DNA from: CAYFLR01 sp964343805
GTDB taxonomy: Bacteria; Bdellovibrionota_B; Oligoflexia; CAYFLR01
Direction: 5' to 3'
Assembly (NCBI GenBank): GCA_964343805.1
Contig: CAYFLR010000001.1
Location: 170,833-234,832 of the forward strand
Length of the DNA: 64,000 bases
In this document: one piece after another, positions 52,825 through 61,199 of the stretch
Numbering within the stretch: position 1 is the first letter of the stretch
Layout of the letters: each line of letters begins with the position of its first letter
Notes under the pieces: generated by a model
Database searches by the model: none
What the model was told of the DNA's origin: nothing
The model's input: the letters and a program-made list of their open reading frames with translations, nothing else
Translations under genes and position numbers: made by a program

Positions 52825-54042
52825 TTATCCTATCACAATCGCTTTGGTAAACTTGCGAATTAAGTAGTTTTGCTCGGGATTAAAAATGGGAACATTGGTT
52901 TCAATGTTTTTTGCCAATCGTAGGTTATCCACTAATTGAGATATGTCGGGTGTTTTTTGAGCCTCTCGCATGGCTTCGTTCTTCATTACGAAAGACTGGC
53001 CAGTGTTTTCTAAAAGGCCAATCAAGAGCTGTCCATCTAGATTAAAGTGCTTACTTAAGCTGAGGTAACTCTGTTCTAAAAACTGTTCAGGAATGGGGGC
53101 AATCTGCAGTTTAGGTGCATCTCCTCCTTTGACTTCCATCAAGTTGTCAATCACCTTGGTGAGTCCTGGTTGGAAAAGGACATTCCCTAGTAGTCTGGTG
53201 GCCTGTTTTTGGCTGTGGATAATTTCATCACAGTCGGCCAATTTTAGAAATTTCTCAAACTTAGAGTCAATCAGTTCAGCGCAAATAGGTACCTTTTTAG
53301 TGGTGGCTTTGATGGTCATGACCGTCATTACTGTCTGATTATCAATCTCATTTTTAGAAAGACCTTTGATTTGATTGGGAATCACCAGTACCTTATTGGC
53401 TTTCTTAATTCCAGCTCGGTGGAGGGTGTTATCTACAAAAGGATCTCCCCTTACAAAACGGATTTTTTCATTTCCAGGGATATTTTGCACCTCTTTAAAA
53501 GCCTCTGGTTCTACATTGGCGATAAGAACCAAGGACTCTGGTTTTAAAGTGGGGTTGTAGCTAAAAATGTTTTTAACCACTTCCGCCATATTATTTTTCC
53601 ATCCACAGACGATAAAATGGTCATAGATATTAGTTAATCCTGCCAAACCGCTGCCCTCCCGCAATGTTCTTTCTATTATAAATGATACGATCCTTGCACT
53701 AAACATAGCAAAGGTGGTCATGCCAAAGATCATGGTAAAACTACCGATGATCCTTCCCACATAAGTAATAGGAAATTTGTCACCATAACCCACGGTGGTC
53801 ATGGTCACCAAAGCCCACCAGAATGATTCAATAAGGTCTGCAAAATGCTCTTTGTTATGTTCATGTTCTGCCCACCAAATAGCTACCCCAGCTAGTGGGA
53901 CCCCTAACAGAAAGATGAAAAGGTAATTGATAAACCGCGCCTGACTCACCTGCCTTACGAAAGTTTTTAAACTTCCCCCTAAAGAGAGTAGTGAGCGACG
54001 TCGTCTATCCTTCCACTCTTGGATCCTTGTCCTCTTCTGCAT
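52825..54042 (-). CDS. Two-TM potassium channel with cytoplasmic RCK/TrkA-N domain
   Basis: A 405-residue protein: two membrane helices (about 40-60 and 100-120) flanking the pore loop with selectivity filter TTVGYGD at 82-88, followed by a Rossmann-type RCK domain (YDHFIVCGWKNNMAEVV, with the conserved VCG-W binding strand) and a second RCK-C region. MthK-like architecture. It precedes the free cNMP-binding protein by 3 bp. Confidence 0.9.
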   Translation of the reverse strand: MQKRTRIQEWKDRRRRSLLSLGGSLKTFVRQVSQARFINYLFIFLLGVPLAGVAIWWAEHEHNKEHFADLIESFWWALVTMTTVGYGDKFPITYVGRIIGSFTMIFGMTTFAMFSARIVSFIIERTLREGSGLAGLTNIYDHFIVCGWKNNMAEVVKNIFSYNPTLKPESLVLIANVEPEAFKEVQNIPGNEKIRFVRGDPFVDNTLHRAGIKKANKVLVIPNQIKGLSKNEIDNQTVMTVMTIKATTKKVPICAELIDSKFEKFLKLADCDEIIHSQKQATRLLGNVLFQPGLTKVIDNLMEVKGGDAPKLQIAPIPEQFLEQSYLSLSKHFNLDGQLLIGLLENTGQSFVMKNEAMREAQKTPDISQLVDNLRLAKNIETNVPIFNPEQNYLIRKFTKAIVIG

Positions 54043-54112
54043 AATCTTCCATATTATCTGGATATTACAATAGTCTTTAATATTTTATGATGTGAGCAAG
54101 GGATGGGTCAAG

Positions 54113-54763
54113 TTATTTAACTTTACGAGGCTTAACCCCTTTTTGCTTGCATAGAGATTGGATACTACACACATCACAGTGAGGAGAGATGGGGCGGCAG
54201 ATGGATTGGCCAAAAGCGACTAAAAGAGAATTAATTTGATTCCAGTATTTGACCGGCAGTTTTTTCCGCAAGGCCATTTCTGTTTCCAGCGGGTTTTTGG
54301 TGTTGACATATTGCCAAATATTCACAATGCGATGCACATGAGTATCAACACAGATAGCGGGCTTTTTAAAAGCTACGCTCACTACCAGGTTGGCGGTCTT
54401 GCGACCAACCCCCGGTAGCTTAATGAGGTCATCAATATTATCTGGTATATTCCCTTCAAAAAGAGCATTCAGTTGACCCGGTAGTTTGGAAAGATGCTGG
54501 GCTTTATTACGGTAAAACCCCACTGGAAAAATGGCTTTCTCAATTTGTTTCACCGAGAGTTTGTCTAATTCATTCGCATTTCCAGCTAAATCAAAGAGTC
54601 GCTGACTAGCAGGAGCAGTGGTTTCATCTTTAGTTCGGGCAGATAAAATGGTAGCAACCAGCACTTTGAAAGGATCTTTGGTTTGGACAGCGATGAGATC
54701 CACCACCGGAGTATTAAAGGCTTTGATTTGTTTTGCGATTTTGGGAAAAGCTTTGCTGATCAT
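54113..54763 (-). CDS. nth: Endonuclease III
   Basis: A 216-residue DNA glycosylase/AP lyase. Helix-hairpin-helix LPGVGRKTANLVV, catalytic residues in the ICVDTHVHRI segment (the Asp), and the [4Fe-4S] motif C-X6-C-X2-C-X5-C at the C-terminus (CRPISPHCDVCSIQSLC). Cytoplasmic base-excision repair. Immediately (1 bp) downstream of the thioesterase gene. Confidence 0.95.
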   Translation of the reverse strand: MISKAFPKIAKQIKAFNTPVVDLIAVQTKDPFKVLVATILSARTKDETTAPASQRLFDLAGNANELDKLSVKQIEKAIFPVGFYRNKAQHLSKLPGQLNALFEGNIPDNIDDLIKLPGVGRKTANLVVSVAFKKPAICVDTHVHRIVNIWQYVNTKNPLETEMALRKKLPVKYWNQINSLLVAFGQSICRPISPHCDVCSIQSLCKQKGVKPRKVK

Positions 54764-54764
54764 T

Positions 54765-55205
54765 TTACTCTCCCTTGATTTGATCGAGGATATTTTGCAT
54801 AAAAGAAGGCCAGGGTTTCACCTTTCCTTCGAGACTTAAATTGGCATGTTTAGTGTGTCCGGTGACCAAGAGTTTATCCTTCCTGCTTTCATCTCCATTA
54901 CTTTGATAAATTTCGTAAGAAAATAAAATAGAAGCCCTTTTGGCTTTCACTACCCTGCTTTCGATTCGTAATTCGTCATCATAGAGAGCTGCCTGTCGAT
55001 AGCGAATATCGGCTTCCACCACTGGCAGCTGAAATCCGGCTTTTTCATAATCTTTATAGGTTACGCCCCACTTTTTTAATAGCTCTGTCCGTCCTTGTTC
55101 GAACCATCTAAAGTAGTTACTGTGATAAACCACTCCCATCTGATCGGTGTCAGCATAGAGAACTTTGTTATGAGAAATACCTTTGTTTATAATTTCATAA
55201 TTCAT
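54765..55205 (-). CDS. YbgC/FadM-type acyl-CoA thioesterase
   Basis: A 146-residue hot-dog-fold protein with the hallmark YADTDQMGVVYHSNYFRWFEQGR: the Asp is the catalytic residue in 4-hydroxybenzoyl-CoA thioesterase-like enzymes. The start overlaps the stop of the SpoU methyltransferase gene by 4 bp. YbgC members in Gram-negative bacteria are often linked to Tol-Pal; that system is not seen here. Confidence 0.93.
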   Translation of the reverse strand: MNYEIINKGISHNKVLYADTDQMGVVYHSNYFRWFEQGRTELLKKWGVTYKDYEKAGFQLPVVEADIRYRQAALYDDELRIESRVVKAKRASILFSYEIYQSNGDESRKDKLLVTGHTKHANLSLEGKVKPWPSFMQNILDQIKGE

Positions 55206-55912
55206 CGGGTGAGTTGCTCCAGTATCATATGTGGGGTTTTTATGCTTTTTAGATAGTAATGGGCTCTTAAAATGGTTTTTTCTTCCTCGCTCAAATCTCC
55301 ATGATGTCCTAATTTATTGCGAATATAGAACATGTGCTGAAAGAAAATTGAAGCGGCTACCGAAATATTAAAGGATTGAGAAAATCCCACCTGAGGAATT
55401 TTAATTAACATATCCGCTTCCTCTTGCATTTCAGGAGAGACTCCTTGGTGTTCATTTCCAAAAATGATTGCGGTTTTTTGAGTGTAATCTATATCTTCAA
55501 AAGAGACAGTGTCATCTCTTAAGGCCGTAGCCGCGATTTTGTATCCTTGATTTCTGAGTTTTGAAATGGCTTCACCATTACTTTCATGATGAAAGATATC
55601 CATCCATTTATGAGCTCCTTGGGTCACTCGGTTGGCGAGTCGGAACTCTTTGCTATCGATCACGTGGATGGAGGAAAAACCAAAAGCCTCACTGCTTCTT
55701 ATGATGGCGTTTATATTCCCTTGGTCAAATATATGTTCGGTCACGGTGGTGATGGTATAGGTTCGCATATTCACCACATCTTCAATACGTTTTATACGAT
55801 TTTGAGTGAGATAAGGAGTGATCATTGAAATAAGCTCTGGAGCTGGAACCTGAGTTTCTTCATCCACGGTGATCAAATTATTATGGGGAAAGTGGGGTGA
55901 GAGGGTCGTCAT
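55202..55912 (-). CDS. SpoU/TrmH-family RNA 2'-O-methyltransferase
   Basis: A 236-residue SPOUT enzyme: motif 1 GNINAIIRSSEAFGFSSIHVI (split), motif 2 IIFGNEHQGVSPEM and motif 3 IPQVGFSQSFNISVAASI. The N-terminal helices resemble TrmH, the tRNA (Gm18) methylase; confirming substrate needs alignment. First in the group with the thioesterase and endonuclease III. Confidence 0.9.
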   Translation of the reverse strand: MTTLSPHFPHNNLITVDEETQVPAPELISMITPYLTQNRIKRIEDVVNMRTYTITTVTEHIFDQGNINAIIRSSEAFGFSSIHVIDSKEFRLANRVTQGAHKWMDIFHHESNGEAISKLRNQGYKIAATALRDDTVSFEDIDYTQKTAIIFGNEHQGVSPEMQEEADMLIKIPQVGFSQSFNISVAASIFFQHMFYIRNKLGHHGDLSEEEKTILRAHYYLKSIKTPHMILEQLTR

Positions 55913-55937
55913 ATTTCTCCTAGTTGGTAATATGGAA

Positions 55938-56417
55938 TTATAGTTTTTGAATCTTAGTAATTAGTTCAATTAACTCTTTGTGGGCTGGGGTGGGATGGAG
56001 GTTCTGAATGTCTTTAATAATTTCATTTTTCAATTTCTCTTCTTTCTGCCATTGCTCATGAATGGTATCTAAAATGAGATTGATATCACTTCTCTGCCCC
56101 AAAGGTCCCCGGGTTGGTGGTCTAGGATTTACTATGGCATCTCTGATCTGAATAATAGGCAGTAGCACTCGGTAGGTAATGAAGAAGGCCAATAAAAAGA
56201 TAAACCAGGCACAAAGGGAGGTGAATAGATAGGTGCTCTGCTTCAGGTTGAGGATTTCATTGTAAAGTTCGGATGATTTTGAGGTAAAGCGAAGAAAATC
56301 ATGTTCAAGAATGAAGATCAAGATGGCATTTGTGAGGAAGGTAATAATAAACAGCCAAAAAGACCAACGAAATTGAAATCTTGGAAAAAGAAGCACTCTT
56401 TGCCATATCGTTTTCAT
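55938..56417 (-). CDS. HAMP-like two-helix membrane protein (paralogue of the next gene)
   Basis: A 159-residue protein with two membrane helices (about 18-35 and 66-85), a HAMP-like coil (TYRVLLPIIQIRDAI) and a C-terminal coiled coil. No output domain. Overlaps the following minus-strand gene by 4 bp. Same layout as its neighbour, which suggests a tandem duplication and a heterodimeric sensor. Function unknown. Confidence 0.7.
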   Translation of the reverse strand: MKTIWQRVLLFPRFQFRWSFWLFIITFLTNAILIFILEHDFLRFTSKSSELYNEILNLKQSTYLFTSLCAWFIFLLAFFITYRVLLPIIQIRDAIVNPRPPTRGPLGQRSDINLILDTIHEQWQKEEKLKNEIIKDIQNLHPTPAHKELIELITKIQKL

Positions 56418-56989
56418 TGAGGCCTCATCTGTTCAAGCTTGCCAATGAGAGAATCCGCTTTATCTTGTGGTATTTTCCCAACTAAGTGCTCTAAAGATTG
56501 CTGAATTTTAGATATTTTATAATTTCTTTGATCTCTTGTAAGGTTTATTTCACTGACAACAGATTGTAAGTCATCTTCATTCCTAATAATAAGCGGATGC
56601 TTATACCATTTCCCCTCTTTAAAGTATATATATATGCGAAAGAGGGGACCTGCGATACGGTGGGTTAGAAAAAATATCATTACAGCCGCTAAGAATGAAC
56701 TGATGATTGAAAGCCACCAAAGTAACGGCTTTATTCTTTCTTGATCATATCTTTGCAGGGTTTGTAACAAGTTAAGAGTGATGTGTGAGTGTTTTTGGAT
56801 GGAGTCTATTTGAGAAAGTGGAGTCAGTCGATTGGCTAACTTCATATACCTATTCAAACTCCAGGAGGAAATAAAGTAGGAGGAGGTCAAACAGGCCATC
56901 AATGTGAGAAAGAAAACGAGTAGGGTGTATTTTATTTGAAAGCCCGATAAAATCAAATAGTTACTAAACTTGCGGTGGTTGTTTCCCAC
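56414..56989 (-). CDS. HAMP-like two-helix membrane protein with HRIAGPLFR motif
   Basis: A 191-residue protein: helices at about 18-38 and 91-111, followed by LTHRIAGPLFRIYIYFK, a motif frequent at the HAMP entrance in deltaproteobacterial signalling proteins. It is upstream of, and overlaps by 4 bp, the paralogue at 55938-56417. No kinase or cyclase domain. Divergent from the exported barrel-like gene at 57046. Confidence 0.7.
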   Translation of the reverse strand: MGNNHRKFSNYLILSGFQIKYTLLVFFLTLMACLTSSYFISSWSLNRYMKLANRLTPLSQIDSIQKHSHITLNLLQTLQRYDQERIKPLLWWLSIISSFLAAVMIFFLTHRIAGPLFRIYIYFKEGKWYKHPLIIRNEDDLQSVVSEINLTRDQRNYKISKIQQSLEHLVGKIPQDKADSLIGKLEQMRPQ

Positions 56990-57045
56990 GGTTTAAACCT
57001 CTTATAAAACTAAACCATTTAAAAAAAAGGTCGATAGTATGAAAC

Positions 57046-57805
57046 ATGGTAGTTTTTATTCTAATTCTCACATTGTCAACCTTTTTATTTTCTCCCTTAA
57101 GAGGGGCCGAAGTTGGAGATTTCTCTTTAGAGGCACCCCCTCCCACCTACTTTGATGTGGGAAAGTCTATTAAATCAGTCGGTTTAGGAGTAAGATACCG
57201 CGATTTTGTTCGGAAAAAGGAGAAATATGAGCAAAAAGCGGGGATCCTCTCTTTGGGCTACGGTCTTTACGATCGTTTAGGGGTGGGAGTTTCATTTGAG
57301 TACGAACAAATTGCTTTCAGGTCCCCTCTATTTGAAGAGTACAATGATGAGAATTATGCTCTTCAGTTCTATTTAATGCCGGTGATTTGGAAACATAAGG
57401 AGCATCAGATATCCACCTTTTTCGGCAAAGGGGTCAAGAAAGTACAGACTCGCTTTACCGAAAATCACAAGGATCGTCTATCCTATCGAACCTATACCGG
57501 ATCTATGGGTTTATTAGGTCGTTTTTATTTAGCCAAGTACTTTTCTCTGACTCCTTGGCTTACCTATGACTATCTTCCTATTGATATCATTCCCGATTTA
57601 AAAATTGGACCTTGGGAGATGCCTGCCTATGGAATTGATGCGGTGCTGCATCTTTTTGGTGTGCAGGTGAGTTTTAGCATGATTCTAAAAACCATCTCCT
57701 ACTATACTAGTCCATCCAGTGATTCTGATAACCAGGTAAGAGGGCGCTCTTTTAATATGNNNNNNNNNNACTTTCTTACACTTGGGAATAAAAATCGATT
57801 ATTGA
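57046..57805 (+). CDS. Exported beta-rich protein, probable outer-membrane barrel, interrupted by a gap
   Basis: Signal peptide FILILTLSTFLFSPLRGA; the rest consists of short amphipathic strands (SVGLGVRYRDFV, GILSLGYGLYDRLGVGVS). Ten N at 57760-57769 break the frame. After the gap, the frame that reads TFLHLGIKIDY and stops at 57803-57805 is far more convincing than the longer ORF to 57849, because it ends as an outer-membrane strand with a terminal Tyr. Function unknown. Confidence 0.7.
57760..57769. other. Assembly gap, 10 N
   Basis: Close to the 3' end of the barrel gene; frame changes across it. Confidence 0.99.
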
Positions 57806-58707
57806 TTCAAAATGTAGGTTGCAATTTCCCTCATACTATCGAAGACTAATTCTTTATTTTCTATAGGGTACTGACCTTGAAAAAGCAGTGAGGTGAGGTA
57901 GGGGAGTTTAATACGGTCCGACTCTTTATCTCCGATCATAAAGCTTTGGCTTAGATTGATACCCCACTTTTCGGCCGCTAAGAGAATCATACCGGGTTCT
58001 GGTTTCCTAAGAATAGAATCTTTCCTATACTCCTCAAGTTGAGCCTTTTGATGGAAAGGGCAAAAAAGATCCAAAAGTGGTAATCCCATCTCTTTAAACT
58101 TTTTACTAAAAGCTTCATGCAGCTTTTTGAGTTCTGCTAAAGTAAAATATCCTCGGGCGATACCCGATTGGTTGGTTACTATCACAAATTGATAGTCATA
58201 CTTTGCAAGCTCTTTTAGCGTCTCAAAAGTATCAGGCATCCAACGGATCTGATCTTCCTCTTTTAGATAGTGAGTGTCTTCATTAATGATTCCATCTCGA
58301 TCTAAAAAGATCACCTTTTTTAAGTCCTCTTCTTTAAAGGAGGATAAATCAGGCAGGGAAAGATGAAGGGGCGAAGGAAGTTCTCTATCAATTTGTTCTC
58401 TTTGAAAACTATAGGCATGTCCAAAAACCATCTCTCCTGCATCAGAAGGACTTGATTGGTAAACATTTACCGCCTCTATATAGGAATGGGTTTGGCTCTG
58501 CTGGTTCCAAATAGCAAGGAGATGCTGATGGATTTTCAATTGTGTCCTATCATAGACAAGCACGGCTTTGGGTTCTTTTTTCCAAAGATGATTTTGCTTT
58601 GACAGCTCTAACCGGATCTCTTGAGGCGAATTAGAATCGGTGTTCAAGGTGGTCATATTACTAGGCACTGTATCCGCTGGTAGCGGGAGAAGATTCCATT
58701 TCATCAT
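57799..58707 (-). CDS. HAD-superfamily phosphatase of GmhB/histidinol-phosphatase type with N-terminal extension
   Basis: A 302-residue protein. From about residue 130: VIFLDRDGIINEDTHY (nucleophile Asp136 and Asp138), VTNQSGIARGYF, RKPEPGM and MIGDKESDRI are the HAD motifs of D,D-heptose 1,7-bisphosphate phosphatase (GmhB) and HisB-N. The zinc-ribbon Cys pairs that mark GmhB are not complete: CPFH is present, but the second CxC is replaced by DSIL before RKPEPG. The first 130 residues are unassigned and not part of the usual GmhB. Substrate uncertain. Convergent with the barrel gene (7 bp overlap). Confidence 0.8.
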   Translation of the reverse strand: MMKWNLLPLPADTVPSNMTTLNTDSNSPQEIRLELSKQNHLWKKEPKAVLVYDRTQLKIHQHLLAIWNQQSQTHSYIEAVNVYQSSPSDAGEMVFGHAYSFQREQIDRELPSPLHLSLPDLSSFKEEDLKKVIFLDRDGIINEDTHYLKEEDQIRWMPDTFETLKELAKYDYQFVIVTNQSGIARGYFTLAELKKLHEAFSKKFKEMGLPLLDLFCPFHQKAQLEEYRKDSILRKPEPGMILLAAEKWGINLSQSFMIGDKESDRIKLPYLTSLLFQGQYPIENKELVFDSMREIATYILNQ

Positions 58708-58710
58708 TGC

Positions 58711-59533
58711 CTAAGGGTTGTGAATAGGTTGGACAGGAAAAGCCAATGTGATGGTGGTGCCTTTGCCTATTTCACTTTGGACTTCAATTTTCCCTTTATG
58801 ATTTTGCATAATCCGTTGGGCTAAATAAAGACCAATTCCCGTTCCATCGGGCTTGTCAAAAGTGAAAAAGGGATCAAAAAGTCGAGGCAAATGCTCTTCA
58901 CAGATCCCCTTGCCATTATCCTCCACCACTAATCTGAGAGTGTGATCTTGATCATGGAGATGAGTAGATAGCTTGATAATTTTAATCGCCTCCAAATCAT
59001 TGGGGTCATAACTTTCCACTGCATTAATCAGCAGGTTTTGAATGATGGTCTGAATCTGAACTGGTTCGCCCCAAATGTCGGGAAGACTATGGGAAATGGC
59101 CAAGTTCAAATTGATGTCTTCGAGTTTAAAAATCTTTTCTAAAAATCGGAGAGAGGATTTGACTGTGTCTTCAATTTGGCAGGGTTGCATCTCCTCATGG
59201 GGTTTATTTTTGAGTTGTTTTTTCAGATGAGAAAGAAGATCTGCTATTCGAGCATTACAGAGATCAAGATCCGTTATGACCTCTTTCAGATCGAAAGTAT
59301 TTATCTTGGTCTTATCAGTTAACAGTTTCAAATGCTCGACAATCAACTGGATAGTAGAAACCGGTGTGCCCAGTTCATGTATGATTCNNNNNNNNNNTTC
59401 CCGCTGAAAGAAATCCCATATTGATCAGTTTAGATGTCTGGATCAAAGAGCTAATATCCATTTGCTCAAATGAGTGCTGGTTAGCAATGGACGATGGCAC
59501 TGCCTGTTTTGTTTTGGGTAACTTCTTAGTCAT
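58711..59533 (-). CDS. Sensor histidine kinase without obvious input domain, interrupted by a gap
   Basis: The coding region starts at ATG 59533, not at the internal ATG 59346. Upstream of the gap the frame reads TSKLINMGFLSAG, a common lead-in to HisKA; after ten N (59388-59397) it reads IIHELGTPVSTIQLIVEHL, the H-box with the phosphoacceptor His. The N-box (IIQNLLINAVESY), G1 (LVVEDNGKGI) and G2 (GTGIGLYLAQRIM) boxes are intact. About 270 residues, no membrane segment, so the kinase is probably soluble. 3 bp before the HAD gene. Partner receiver gene not adjacent. Confidence 0.85.
59388..59397. other. Assembly gap, 10 N
   Basis: In the histidine kinase H-box region; frames on the two sides differ. 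Confidence 0.99.
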
Positions 59534-59611
59534 AATACAATTTTATCATCCAATTTGAAAAAAGTCGAAAAGTTCTTGCAACTTCCAAACTAAACAGATA
59601 GAGGGAAGGGG

Positions 59612-61054
59612 ATGATAGTGCGATGCGGGGGGTACCCGCTTTTTATTTTTTTACTTTGTTCTCTTTATCTCGCATGGCAATCCCAAGCCGAAAACCTTAT
59701 CAGTCTGTTTAAAGAAGACTCTTCCTTGTCTTCTTTGCGCTATCAAAATATCAGTCAACAGATTCATTCAAGATTAGGCAGGAGTTATCAAAATCATCTC
59801 CAGCTTAAGTTTCCAAATGCTCATGCAAAGATTTATCAATATGCTCTTGCCGTCATCCAGCTGGAGCCTCATCGCAAGTGGTCACAAGCTGGGGTGGATC
59901 GTCAGCTGAGGAGGATTTTTCAGTCTCATCTCGGCTTTATATTTTGTGAATCCATGAATTACAGTTGGCACTGCATTGATACTCATCATCCTTTTCTGCC
60001 TTCTGTTTGGAGTAAGTTTCGTCTGGATCAGAGTTGGGGGCTGGATGATAGATCATTGATTCACCATCCCATCAAATTGAAGCTCCTTACATCTCAAAGT
60101 CGCTTTTTACCTGAATTGAATAAACTTATAGAAGGAGCTCGGCGGGAGATCGCCTTGTGTGCCTATACCTTTAGGGGGTTAAAGTCAATTGAGACCCTCT
60201 TAAAAAGCAAAATTGCTCAGGGAGTCAAAGTTCGGGTGGTATTAAATCAGGGTGAAAAAATTAAACTGGAAGGAGCAGAGGTTACCTATGAAAACAATTC
60301 TCCCGAGTACCATATGCACAATAAATTCATCGTGGTGGATGAAAATAAACTGTGGACCAGCACTGCCAATTTTACCAAGAGTGCCATGAAAAGCAATTTT
60401 CAAACAAATACTGTGCTTATAGTTCAAAGTAGAGCAATTGCTGCAGCTTATCTGGCAGAGTTTAATGAAATGTTTGGGGTGGAGGGAAAGTATCACCTTA
60501 AAAAACGCCCCAACACCCATAGAAATTTCTACTTTCACCCTTCCGGCCTGAAGATACGACTCTATTTTGCACCCACCGATGATGGAGAGCATCGAGCCAT
60601 TATTCCGGCCATTCTACGGGCTAAGAAACGAATTCGGATATCCCTTTTTGCTCATACCTCGCGGGAAATCTGGTTGGCTTTGAGAAGGGCTCAACAAAGG
60701 GGGGTAGAAATAAAAATCATGGTGGATGGTGGACAGGCGCGCTCTAAATACTCTTGGGGGCATTTTGCCAGCTCTAAAAACAAGGGAAGTGCTGCAAATC
60801 CAATAGAAATGTTAGTTGAGAAGAGACCGGGAATTCATCATGATAAGTCTGCTGTCATAGATGATGCCATCCTCATCACGGGGTCTCAAAATTGGACTCA
60901 CCTGGGTAATAACCGAAATGATGAAAACCTGATTTTACTTGATTTTAGTGAGGTCTACGGACAAGAAACCCATATCATCAAACAATATCAATTATACTTT
61001 GATGAACTCTGGCAGGAGCTTCTAGAGGAAGGGGCACGGTTAAAACAATTCTAA
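59612..61054 (+). CDS. Exported phospholipase D-family protein
   Basis: A 480-residue protein with a signal peptide (PLFIFLLCSLYLAWQSQA) and two HKD motifs: HMHNKFIVVDENKLWTSTAN (about residue 233) and HHDKSAVIDDAILITGSQN (about 408). Both are intact, so it is probably an active phosphodiesterase, either a phospholipase D or an exported nuclease. Start could be ATG 59612 or GTG 59618; the GGGAAGGGG upstream suits the GTG better. Expected location is periplasm or secreted. Confidence 0.9.
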   Translation: MIVRCGGYPLFIFLLCSLYLAWQSQAENLISLFKEDSSLSSLRYQNISQQIHSRLGRSYQNHLQLKFPNAHAKIYQYALAVIQLEPHRKWSQAGVDRQLRRIFQSHLGFIFCESMNYSWHCIDTHHPFLPSVWSKFRLDQSWGLDDRSLIHHPIKLKLLTSQSRFLPELNKLIEGARREIALCAYTFRGLKSIETLLKSKIAQGVKVRVVLNQGEKIKLEGAEVTYENNSPEYHMHNKFIVVDENKLWTSTANFTKSAMKSNFQTNTVLIVQSRAIAAAYLAEFNEMFGVEGKYHLKKRPNTHRNFYFHPSGLKIRLYFAPTDDGEHRAIIPAILRAKKRIRISLFAHTSREIWLALRRAQQRGVEIKIMVDGGQARSKYSWGHFASSKNKGSAANPIEMLVEKRPGIHHDKSAVIDDAILITGSQNWTHLGNNRNDENLILLDFSEVYGQETHIIKQYQLYFDELWQELLEEGARLKQF

Positions 61055-61194
61055 CCCGGAGGAAGGTTCAAAAAGCGAAGATAAAAATGCCATAATAGAT
61101 AGAGAAACACAGCGAGTAATAAGGCAGCTGCGATTCTTTTTATAAGTGGGGTTGGTGGATCTGGTTCGTTTTGCGGGTTGTTTTCGGTGGTCAT
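61051..61194 (-). CDS. Small single-helix membrane protein, 47 residues
   Basis: ATG at 61194, 5 bp after the stop of the lipoprotein gene, stop TAG at 61051-61053. Reads MTTENNPQNEPDPPTP, a Pro/Asn-rich N-terminus, then a membrane helix AAALLLAVFLYLLWHF and LNLPPG. Its position and the membrane segment make it a plausible real gene, translationally coupled to the upstream lipoprotein, though shorter than usual cut-offs; it overlaps the end of the phospholipase D gene by 4 bp. Confidence 0.55.
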   Translation of the reverse strand: MTTENNPQNEPDPPTPLIKRIAAALLLAVFLYLLWHFYLRFLNLPPG

Positions 61195-61199
61195 AGGAT

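Noticed and set aside
57806..57849. Extension of the barrel gene to 57849
   Set aside because: After the N gap the frame ending TFLHLGIKIDY at 57805 is convincing; the longer one has no strand pattern and overlaps the HAD gene by 51 bp.
59211..59346. ATG at 59346 as the start of the histidine kinase
   Set aside because: It lies inside the H-box; the upstream in-frame coding sequence on both sides of the gap shows the gene begins at 59533.
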